The notes under the pieces were generated by a model. The model was not told the DNA's origin and searched no databases. It saw only the letters and a list, made by a program, of their open reading frames with translations. Shown piece after piece: positions 1 to 4,613 of a stretch of 5,314 bases of DNA. A program made the position numbers and the translations under genes. Source of the stretch: Candidatus Rokuibacteriota bacterium (lineage in GTDB: Bacteria; Methylomirabilota; Methylomirabilia; Rokubacteriales; CSP1-6); contig QHRT01000217.1 of NCBI GenBank assembly GCA_003220195.1, forward strand, positions 1-5,314, written 5' to 3'. Position 1 is the first letter of the stretch; each line of letters starts with the position of its first letter.

Positions 1-1125
1 GACCCGGCGCTGCTGGGGATTGTTCACGATGACCATCTCGAACGCGTAGCCGTTCCCCTGGCCGGCGTCCGCGAGCAGCTTCTTCGCGCGCGCCACGTCA
101 CGGCCGGGACACTTGCGCGCCTTGTCGAAGAACGGGCTGTTCGGCGGAATCGCGGTGCACCCCGGCGTGTAGAGCCCGTCCCACACGACCTGGTTCAGCG
201 CTTCGCGGTCGATCGAGAGCTCCAGCGCCTCGCGCACGCGGGGATCGTTGGCGAGCGGGGTGCCCAGGTTGCCGGGCGGCTGCGTCTTGCCGTTCTTGTT
301 GTGGAGATTCACGTTGAGGCTGTCGTAGCCGAGGCCGGTGACGCTCGAGACCTCGAAGCGGCCTTCCTTCTTCACGCTCGCCACGTCCGTCGGCGAGAGC
401 CGGTGCAACACGTCGATGTCGCCGGAGCGGAGGTTCGCGAGCCGCACGTTGTCGTCCGCGATGATGCGGAAGACGATGCGGTCGAACTTCGCCTGCGACG
501 GATCGAAATAGTGCGGCGACTTCTCGACGACGATGCGGTCTTGCTGAACCCTTTCGACGAACTGCCACGGCCCCACGCAGACCGGCGCCGTCCCGAACTT
601 GTCGCCGAGCTTCTGCACGGCGGCGGGCGAGACGGGCATGCCCGCGCGGTCGGTGAGGATTGCGGTCAACGGTGACAGCGGCGACTTGAGCCGCAGCCGC
701 ACGGTGAGCGGATCCACCACCTCGACCGCGGTGACGGTATCGAGCTCACTGCGACGATTCGAGCCCTTCAGCGTGCGGTGGCGGTCCAGCGAGAAGCACA
801 CGGACTCCGCCGTCATCGGCGTGCCGTCGTTGAACTTCACGCCGCGCCGGAGCTTGATCGTCACGGTCTTGCCGCCGTCCGACACCGTCGGCATCTCCGC
901 GGCGAGCTGGGGATGGATGTTGAGCTGCTCGTCGATCTCGTAGAGCTTCTCGCAGATCTGCGAGAAGACGATGCGCCCGACGTAGGTCCGCGCGAGCGTC
1001 GGGTCCAGGATGTCCGGGTCCTGGTTCAGCGCGACCACCAGCTGCTTCTTCTGCGCATGCGCCGCGCCGGCCGGGAGCATCGCGACCAGCAGCGCGACGA
1101 ACGTGATCACGGTCCTGGTTGTCAT
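1..1125 (-). CDS. Extracellular solute-binding protein family 5 (peptide/nickel-type ABC transporter), C-terminus outside the window
   Basis: This is the periplasmic ligand-binding subunit of a peptide/nickel/opine-type ABC importer; the actual ligand cannot be told. The frame, read by translating the minus strand, is open for 375 codons to the left edge, so roughly the last quarter of a usual 500-540 residue protein is missing. It starts at ATG 1123-1125 behind AGAGGAGA. Residues 1-24 form a signal peptide (Arg4, hydrophobic stretch 6-19, cleavage after AHA at 22-24); there is no lipobox Cys, so it should be soluble in the periplasm. The SBP_bac_5 signature lies at about 85-115 (GGKTVTIKLRRGVKFNDGTP followed by MTAESV), a GPW motif at 185-187 replaces the common GPY, and DPRVREALELSIDREAL at 294-310 is the conserved late motif. 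Cysteines at 58, 109, 183, 323 and 339 are unusually many for this family. It lies 26 bp downstream of the DinB-fold gene and probably shares its transcript. Permease and ATPase genes would be expected to the left but are not visible. Confidence 0.93.
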   Translation of the reverse strand, partial: MTTRTVITFVALLVAMLPAGAAHAQKKQLVVALNQDPDILDPTLARTYVGRIVFSQICEKLYEIDEQLNIHPQLAAEMPTVSDGGKTVTIKLRRGVKFNDGTPMTAESVCFSLDRHRTLKGSNRRSELDTVTAVEVVDPLTVRLRLKSPLSPLTAILTDRAGMPVSPAAVQKLGDKFGTAPVCVGPWQFVERVQQDRIVVEKSPHYFDPSQAKFDRIVFRIIADDNVRLANLRSGDIDVLHRLSPTDVASVKKEGRFEVSSVTGLGYDSLNVNLHNKNGKTQPPGNLGTPLANDPRVREALELSIDREALNQVVWDGLYTPGCTAIPPNSPFFDKARKCPGRDVARAKKLLADAGQGNGYAFEMVIVNNPQQRRV

Positions 1126-1151
1126 CGGGAATCTCCTCTGCCCGGAAATCG

Positions 1152-1640
1152 TCAACGCGTGGTCGCGAGAAGGTAGTAGACGAAGTCCATGTCGCCGGGC
1201 GAGCGGCCGAGACGCTCGAGCAACATCCCGGTCTCCGCCCGATGGTGCGTGCCGTGGTTCACGACGTGCGCGACGAGCTGGGCCAGGACCATCTGGAACG
1301 GCTCACCCTTCGTGTTGCGGTAGTGGACCACGCGGTCGGCGTCCGTGTCCGTCAGCGGCTCGACGAACTTCCCGAACTCGTCGTGCGTCGCGGCATACGC
1401 GTCGCGCCACGGGCCGGCGATGGGCTCGTCGAGCTTCGGGGACGGCTCGCTCTTCCATCGCGCGAGCCAGATCCGGGTGGCGAGCAGGATGTGCTGGAGG
1501 TTCTTCTCGAGGCTTCCAAAGTACGCGTCGACCGGCTTCGCCAGCTCCTCCCGCGTCATGCCGTCGATCGATTTCAGGATCTTCTCGTTCGCCCACTGGT
1601 TGTAGGCGACGAGGGTCCGAAGCTGGGTGGAATCGGCCAT
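1152..1640 (-). CDS. DinB-fold (DinB/YfiT-like) putative metalloenzyme
   Basis: This 162-residue protein belongs to the DinB/YfiT four-helix-bundle superfamily, whose members are small cytoplasmic metal-binding proteins, some of them thiol-dependent transferases (bacillithiol or mycothiol) and many uncharacterised. What is seen: the N-terminal helix TLVAYNQWANEKIL (9-22) is typical, H50 in LQHILLA is the first metal ligand, and NHGTHHRAETG (128-138) supplies the other two, most likely H129 and H133. All three ligands of the family triad are therefore present. The length matches the family norm of 150-180. The start at ATG 1638-1640 is backed by GAGAGGAG about 7 bases upstream. The gene is divergent from the cupin gene and lies 26 bp ahead of the solute-binding-protein gene. 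Despite the name, family membership does not imply a role in the SOS response. The substrate is unknown. Confidence 0.93.
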   Translation of the reverse strand: MADSTQLRTLVAYNQWANEKILKSIDGMTREELAKPVDAYFGSLEKNLQHILLATRIWLARWKSEPSPKLDEPIAGPWRDAYAATHDEFGKFVEPLTDTDADRVVHYRNTKGEPFQMVLAQLVAHVVNHGTHHRAETGMLLERLGRSPGDMDFVYYLLATTR

Positions 1641-1649
1641 GATTGGCTC

Positions 1650-1696
1650 CTCTCGTCAACGGCCTGACCGTTCTCGACGTTCCGGTCGACGAGAGA
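1650..1696. repeat. Inverted repeat in the divergent dinB-like/cupin intergenic region
   Basis: CTCTCGTC at 1650-1657 is the exact reverse complement of GACGAGAG at 1689-1696. A second pair, GACCG 1666-1670 and CGGTC 1684-1688, is nested inside it. The left arm overlaps the Shine-Dalgarno of the DinB-fold gene, so in a transcript starting right of 1696 the arms could pair and cover the ribosome site. As DNA the repeat could be an operator. Neither role is shown, and 8-bp inverted repeats can occur by chance. Confidence 0.35.
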
Positions 1697-1702
1697 TGAT
1701 AG
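1697..1702 (-). promoter_or_regulatory. Possible -10 element for the DinB-fold/solute-binding-protein operon
   Basis: The minus strand reads GCGCTATCATCTC here, containing TATCAT, five of six matches to the TATAAT consensus, about 57 bases upstream of the start codon. I find no convincing -35 at 16-18 bp. A similar GCGCTACCATCTG string lies 33 bases upstream of the FAH-fold gene (4601-4610). This is a weak, composition-based call. Confidence 0.2.
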
Positions 1703-1729
1703 CGCACGCTGCGGTACACTCGCGGCCAC

Positions 1730-1734
1730 GGAGG
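1730..1734 (+). promoter_or_regulatory. Shine-Dalgarno that fixes the cupin start
   Basis: GGAGG ends 6 bases before ATG 1741. It decides between this start and an in-frame ATG at 1627, which would lie inside the divergent DinB-fold gene and add 38 residues with no family similarity. Confidence 0.8.
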
Positions 1735-1740
1735 ACACGC

Positions 1741-2235
1741 ATGAGCGCCATCGATGCCGCGCGGGGCCACGCAGTCGTGATGCAACCGGACGAGGGACCG
1801 TCGTACTGGCAGCCGGTGCCGGCGAACGGCCACGCGGATCCCCGGCTCACGCCCGCCACCACGCGCTTCGACGGGCTCGCGCTGGGATACCAGACCATCG
1901 CGCCCGGCAGTCGCGTGCGCGAGCACTCGCACGGTGACCAGGTGGAGCTGCAGATCTGCTTTCGCGGGCGCGGTCGCGTCGTGGTCGACGGCACGCCCCA
2001 TCCGCTCGTCCCGGGCACCGCGTGCTTTCTCGGGTACGACGTGAAGCACGAGATCATCAACGAGACGGACGAGGAGCTGGTGATGCTCTGGGTCATCGCG
2101 CCGCCCGGCCTCGAAGACTTCTTCCGCGCGATCGGTCGGGAGCGCAAGCCGGGAGACCCGGCGCCGCCACCGTTCGCGCGCCCGGATGACGTCGTGGCGA
2201 TCGAGCGACAGATGGGAATGGATAACACCGTTTGA
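1741..2235 (+). CDS. Single-domain cupin protein (cupin_2 type), probable metal-binding
   Basis: This 164-residue protein has a single conserved beta-barrel cupin domain at about residues 45-120. Cupin motif 1 is matched exactly, G-x5-HxH-x4-E-x6-G, with G56, H62, H64, E69 and G76. Motif 2 is represented by PGTACFLGYDVKHEIIN (91-107), with H103 as the fourth ligand and the H-x3-N ending. The 3His/1Glu metal set is therefore complete, which fits a divalent-metal enzyme or sensor; cupins range from dioxygenases and isomerases to binding proteins, and nothing here selects among them. The tail from about 135 is proline-rich (PAPPPFARP) and ends without a further domain. No signal peptide or membrane segment is visible. 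The start is fixed by GGAGG at 1730-1734. The gene diverges from the DinB-fold gene and is followed by a repeat and stem-loop region that separates it from the downstream hydrolase. Confidence 0.9.
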   Translation: MSAIDAARGHAVVMQPDEGPSYWQPVPANGHADPRLTPATTRFDGLALGYQTIAPGSRVREHSHGDQVELQICFRGRGRVVVDGTPHPLVPGTACFLGYDVKHEIINETDEELVMLWVIAPPGLEDFFRAIGRERKPGDPAPPPFARPDDVVAIERQMGMDNTV

Positions 2236-2248
2236 ATCGTTTGAATGG
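2231..2248 (+). repeat. Tandem 9-bp direct repeat over the cupin stop codon
   Basis: TTTGAATCG (2231-2239) is followed directly by TTTGAATGG (2240-2248), eight of nine bases identical. The first copy contains the cupin TGA stop (2233-2235), and the second runs into the first stem-loop. The AT-rich 7-mer stands out against the GC-rich surroundings. Function is unknown. Confidence 0.7.
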
Positions 2249-2270
2249 GGGGCCGCGACGGGCCCCCCAT
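2245..2270 (+). terminator. Perfect 10-bp stem-loop after the cupin gene, candidate terminator
   Basis: ATGGGGGGCC (2245-2254) pairs perfectly with GGCCCCCCAT (2261-2270) around the 6-base loop GCGACG. It begins 10 bases after the cupin stop and should be very stable. A T-tract is missing; the sequence that follows is ACCCCCCGAC, so it is not a textbook intrinsic terminator. It could terminate weakly, protect the 3' end, or be one copy of a dispersed palindromic repeat. Confidence 0.5.
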
Positions 2271-2289
2271 ACCCCCCGACGCTCGGAGA

Positions 2290-2310
2290 CGCCCCGGCAG
2301 AGCCGGGGCG
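2290..2310 (+). terminator. Second perfect GC-rich stem-loop, terminator or attenuator candidate
   Basis: CGCCCCGGC (2290-2298) pairs with GCCGGGGCG (2302-2310) across a 3-base AGA loop (or an 8-bp stem with a 5-base loop). It lies 20 bases after the first stem-loop and 56 bases ahead of the hydrolase start. No T-tract follows. Together the two hairpins suggest that the hydrolase has its own promoter in the short remaining stretch 2311-2354, or that read-through is modulated; no clear -35/-10 pair is visible there. Confidence 0.45.
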
Positions 2311-2366
2311 CCCCTCGAGAGCGCGCGCGGTCGTGTTGCTGATTCAACGCTAGCAGGAGAAAGCAG

Positions 2367-3167
2367 ATGCCGAAGGTTGCGATCGGCGACGCCGAGATCT
2401 CCTACGAAGAATTCGGCCAGGGGCCGCCGCTCATGCTCGTCTCGGGGCTCAACGGTGTCGGCTCGTTCTGGGCGCGGCAAGTCAAAGAGCTTGCGCAAGA
2501 CTTCCGCGTCGTCGTCCACGACCACCGCGGCACCGGGCAGAGCACCCATTCGCGAATCACGTACTCGGTCGAGCAGATGGCGGACGACGTGCTGCGTCTG
2601 ATGGACGCGCTCGGCATTTCGTCGGCGCACCTCGCCGGCCACTCGACCGGGGGCGCAATCGGGCAGGTCATCGCGCAGGATCATCCCGCACGGCTCCAGA
2701 GCCTGGTGCTGAGCGCGACGTGGCCCGGTCACGATCCGTACTTTCGCCGCCTCTTCGCAATGCGCCGCGAGATTCTCGTGAAGTGCGGAATCGAGAGCTA
2801 TCTCCGCGGCTCCGCGCTCGCGCTGGCGCCGCCCTGGTGGGTGAGCGCGAACGACGCGGCGCTCACCGAGCAGCACCGGCTCGGGGCGGCGACGTCGGCG
2901 CCGGTGGAGGTCATCGCCAGCCGCATCGACGCGATCGTCGCGTTCGACCGCCGCGCGCGCCTTTCCGAGATCCGCACGCCGACGCTCGTCATCGTGGCCG
3001 ACGACGACATGATCACGCCGCAGTTCTACTCGGACGAGCTCGCCGAGCGGATCCCTGGAGCGAAGCTGATCGTGCTCGACGGCGGCGGCCACTTCGCTCC
3101 GCAGATCGCGCCCGCGCCGTACAACGCGGCGGTCGGCGCGTTCTTGCGGGCGCAGATCGAGCGGTAG
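2367..3167 (+). CDS. Alpha/beta-fold serine hydrolase, RutD/PcaD-like
   Basis: This is a 266-residue cytoplasmic alpha/beta hydrolase. The oxyanion-hole loop is SGLNGVGSFW (26-35). A HDHRGTGQS block (51-59) follows strand 4. The nucleophile elbow is GHSTG (91-95) with S93, the acid is most likely D214 in ADDDMITP (211-218), and the base is H242 in GGGHFAP (239-245); the triad is therefore intact. The length is the usual one for the family. The spacing and wording of the first 60 residues closely resemble RutD, the aminoacrylate hydrolase of pyrimidine degradation, but RutD as I remember it lacks the serine in this elbow, so an enol-lactonase (PcaD) or general esterase/C-C hydrolase role is equally possible. 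ATG 2367 is preceded by AGGAGA at 2354-2359. No rut or protocatechuate genes are in the window. The stop codon is 9 bp from that of the convergent repeat-protein gene. Confidence 0.93.
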   Translation: MPKVAIGDAEISYEEFGQGPPLMLVSGLNGVGSFWARQVKELAQDFRVVVHDHRGTGQSTHSRITYSVEQMADDVLRLMDALGISSAHLAGHSTGGAIGQVIAQDHPARLQSLVLSATWPGHDPYFRRLFAMRREILVKCGIESYLRGSALALAPPWWVSANDAALTEQHRLGAATSAPVEVIASRIDAIVAFDRRARLSEIRTPTLVIVADDDMITPQFYSDELAERIPGAKLIVLDGGGHFAPQIAPAPYNAAVGAFLRAQIER

Positions 3168-3180
3168 CGCGCGCCGCTAC
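3164..3180. terminator. Small stem-loop spanning both convergent stop codons
   Basis: GTAGCG (3164-3169) and CGCTAC (3175-3180) are reverse complements around CGCGC. The left arm contains the TAG stop of the hydrolase and the right arm the stop of the minus-strand repeat protein. A bidirectional terminator would suit the position, but the 6-bp stem is short and no T-tract is present on either side. Confidence 0.3.
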
Positions 3181-3647
3181 GACCGCGTCAGACGGCGCAG
3201 CAGCCACAGCGCCGCGGCGAATCCGGCGCCGAACGCCAGCGCCGCCTGCGGGCCGAAGAGGATCTTGTTTCCGTCGCCCTCGAGGCGGCGTGTCACGAGC
3301 AAGCCGATCGCGCTGTCGCGCGCCGTGACCGACTCGGCCACGATCACGCCGCCGGCCGCCTGCTCCAGCTTGCCCTGCCGGGTGATGACGAACGTCGCCG
3401 CGGTCTGCTCGAGCTTCGCCTCGTCGGCCACCACGCCACCGACCGTCCCGGCGGTGACTTCGAGCTCCTCGGTCTGCGCCAGCGCCACGACGCCCTGCGT
3501 GATCTCGACTTCGTCGGCGCGCACGCGAACGGCCCCACCCTGGCGAATCGTCACCTCATGCGCGTTGACCTCGCGTGCGCCGCCCTGACGGATCGTCACG
3601 TCCCCTTCACCGCGCTTTCCGTCGTCTCGTTTCTCGACGTCGCTCAT
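3177..3647 (-). CDS. Pentadecapeptide-repeat protein with C-terminal membrane anchor, unknown function
   Basis: I recognise no characterised family for this 156-residue protein. Residues 1-16 are a charged leader. Residues 17-121 divide into seven back-to-back 15-residue units: the first two begin VTIRQGGA (17 and 32), then VEITQGVV (47), LEVTAGTV (62), AKLEQTAA (77), GKLEQAAG (92) and VTARDSAI (107). Most units have a hydrophobic residue at position 3, Q at 5, G at 6 in the early units, a hydrophobic or small residue at 11 and A/T at 13; the early units end in E. Such a rigid period suggests a beta-solenoid. A hydrophobic segment at about 134-150 (ALAFGAGFAAALWLL) followed by RR fits one C-terminal transmembrane helix. 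There is no signal peptide, so the solenoid probably faces the cytoplasm, as in tail-anchored proteins. ATG 3645-3647 follows AGGAGA, which overlaps the stop codon of the FAH-fold gene; the 9-bp gap implies co-translation. Bactofilin-like polymers are a loose structural analogy only. Confidence 0.87.
   Translation of the reverse strand: MSDVEKRDDGKRGEGDVTIRQGGAREVNAHEVTIRQGGAVRVRADEVEITQGVVALAQTEELEVTAGTVGGVVADEAKLEQTAATFVITRQGKLEQAAGGVIVAESVTARDSAIGLLVTRRLEGDGNKILFGPQAALAFGAGFAAALWLLRRLTRS
3285..3599 (-). repeat. Seven tandem 45-bp coding repeats (15-residue units)
   Basis: The coding repeats of the membrane-anchored protein run from residue 17 to 121. The first two units (3555-3599 and 3510-3554) are the most alike; later units have diverged at the DNA level and keep the period only in the protein. 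The lack of any insertion or deletion across seven units suggests that the 15-residue spacing is under structural constraint. Confidence 0.75.
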
Positions 3648-3656
3648 GGAAGTCTC

Positions 3657-4568
3657 CTATCCCAGTCGTTTGACGACGTTGCGCAGCGTCCCGATCTTCT
3701 CCACCTCGATCTCCACGACGTCGCCCGGCTGCAGCGCATGCTCGTCGGGCACCAGGATTCCGGTGCCGGTGGACAGCACCGTTCCGGCCGGCACATCGTT
3801 GGATCGCCCGAGCCAGTCGACCAGCTCGTCACACCGGCGCTTCATCTCCCGCGTGTTGACGCGTCCCTCGTAGAGCGGCCGACCGCCGCGCCGGATGCGA
3901 CACACGATCTCGAGCGCGTGTGGGTCCCCGATCTCCCGCGCGGTGACGATGACCGGCCCCATCGCGAAACAGCCGTTGAACATCTTGGACTGCGGGAGAA
4001 ATAGCGGGTTCTCCCGCTCGATGTCCCACGCGGACAGATCGTTGCCCACCGTGTAGCCGACGATCCGGTTGCGTGGCCCGATGACGATGGCGAGCTCGGG
4101 CTCGACCGCGGTCAGCACCGAGTCCTTCCTGACACCGATGGCTCCGTTCGGGCCCACCGCGCGCGCCGCGGTCGCCTTGAAGAAGAGCTCCGGCCGTTTC
4201 GCCTCGTAGACGTAGTCGTAGATCCCCTTGGTCCGGCCGCCCTCACCGGTGTGCGCTTCGTAGTACTCGCGGCTGCGCCGATACGTGATCCCGGCGCCCC
4301 ACACTTCCGCAGGCTCGATCGGCATCAACAAATGCGGCGACTGCGGCGAGGGCTTCCGGTCGAGACGAGCCCACGGAATCCGCGACCGCACCGACGTCAC
4401 GAGCGGCGCCAGCCGGCGCTCCAGCGCATCACTCGACGCGGACGCTTCGACGAGGGCACGCACCGACGACACGCCGGCCTTCGCCGAGGTGACGTCCACG
4501 ACCTCGTCGCCGTGGACGACGCCGACGCGCAGTCCCTTCTGCGGCACGTGGAACTGACAGAGCTTCAT
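3657..4568 (-). CDS. Fumarylacetoacetate-hydrolase-fold enzyme, 2-keto-3-deoxy-D-arabinonate dehydratase-like
   Basis: This is a 303-residue FAH-superfamily protein. The N-terminal part (1-82) is the small variable domain; the catalytic domain runs from about 84 (PIEPAEVWGAGITYRRSRE) to the end. The stretch ERPELFFKA-like (here AKRPELFFKATAARAVGP, 123-140), EPELAIVIG (156-164), GYTVGNDLSAWDIERENP (171-188) and LPQSKMFNGCFAMGP (191-205) is the pattern I associate with 2-keto-3-deoxy-D-arabinonate dehydratase (EC 4.2.1.141), which makes 2-oxoglutarate semialdehyde in oxidative pentose breakdown. The divalent-metal ligands expected for the fold are E156, E158 and D177, and K195 sits where the dehydratase has its catalytic lysine. 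Acylpyruvases and FAH proper remain alternatives. The start ATG 4566-4568 has GGAGG (4576-4580) upstream. It lies 45 bp after udgX and 9 bp before the repeat-protein gene. No other pentose-pathway gene is visible, so the substrate is an inference from sequence alone. Confidence 0.9.
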   Translation of the reverse strand: MKLCQFHVPQKGLRVGVVHGDEVVDVTSAKAGVSSVRALVEASASSDALERRLAPLVTSVRSRIPWARLDRKPSPQSPHLLMPIEPAEVWGAGITYRRSREYYEAHTGEGGRTKGIYDYVYEAKRPELFFKATAARAVGPNGAIGVRKDSVLTAVEPELAIVIGPRNRIVGYTVGNDLSAWDIERENPLFLPQSKMFNGCFAMGPVIVTAREIGDPHALEIVCRIRRGGRPLYEGRVNTREMKRRCDELVDWLGRSNDVPAGTVLSTGTGILVPDEHALQPGDVVEIEVEKIGTLRNVVKRLG

Positions 4569-4600
4569 CCGATCCCTCCGGTAAAAAGGCTGAATGCCAG

Positions 4601-4610
4601 ATGGTAGCGC
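4601..4610 (-). promoter_or_regulatory. Weak promoter-like string between udgX and the FAH-fold gene
   Basis: The minus strand reads GCGCTACCAT, with TACCAT matching four of six bases of a -10 element, 33 bases upstream of the FAH-fold start. It resembles GCGCTATCAT before the DinB-fold gene. It sits in the 45-bp gap just after the udgX stop, so an internal promoter is conceivable; no -35 is evident. Confidence 0.15.
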
Positions 4611-4613
4611 GAG

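Noticed and set aside
98..568. A minus-strand 156-codon frame at the left end
   Set aside because: It is an out-of-frame reading of the solute-binding-protein gene and is Arg-rich with no family pattern.
301..1176. Plus-strand open frames over the solute-binding-protein gene
   Set aside because: They are antisense to a continuous 375-codon reading with signal peptide and family motifs; the translations are low-complexity Arg/Asp/Ser-rich.
1010..1667. Plus-strand frames opposite the DinB-fold gene
   Set aside because: Composition is Arg/Ser-rich, there is no ribosome site that decides a start, and the opposite strand carries the conserved histidine triad.
1627..1740. Upstream in-frame ATG extending the cupin by 38 residues
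   Set aside because: It starts inside the divergent DinB-fold gene, and the extension lacks family similarity; GGAGG in front of ATG 1741 gives a better start.
1656..3092. A 478-codon minus-strand open frame opposite the cupin and hydrolase genes
   Set aside because: It overlaps two genes with complete family motifs on the plus strand, its translation is Arg/Pro/Ser-rich without recognisable domains, and long antisense frames are expected in high-GC DNA.
2720..3328. Plus-strand 202-codon frame running past the hydrolase end
   Set aside because: It is a shifted reading of the hydrolase and the antisense of the repeat protein, dominated by Arg/Ala/Pro.
3285..3599. Repeats considered as a CRISPR or minisatellite
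   Set aside because: The 45-bp units are contiguous, in frame and diverged at the DNA level, as expected of protein repeats; there are no spacers.
4582..4586. Run of five T on the minus strand after udgX as an intrinsic terminator
   Set aside because: The preceding sequence forms only a 3-bp stem (GGC/GCC) before the T run, and the FAH-fold ribosome site follows at once, so the genes are more likely read through.
3558..4607. Plus-strand frames over the FAH-fold gene
   Set aside because: They are antisense to a gene with complete catalytic motifs.
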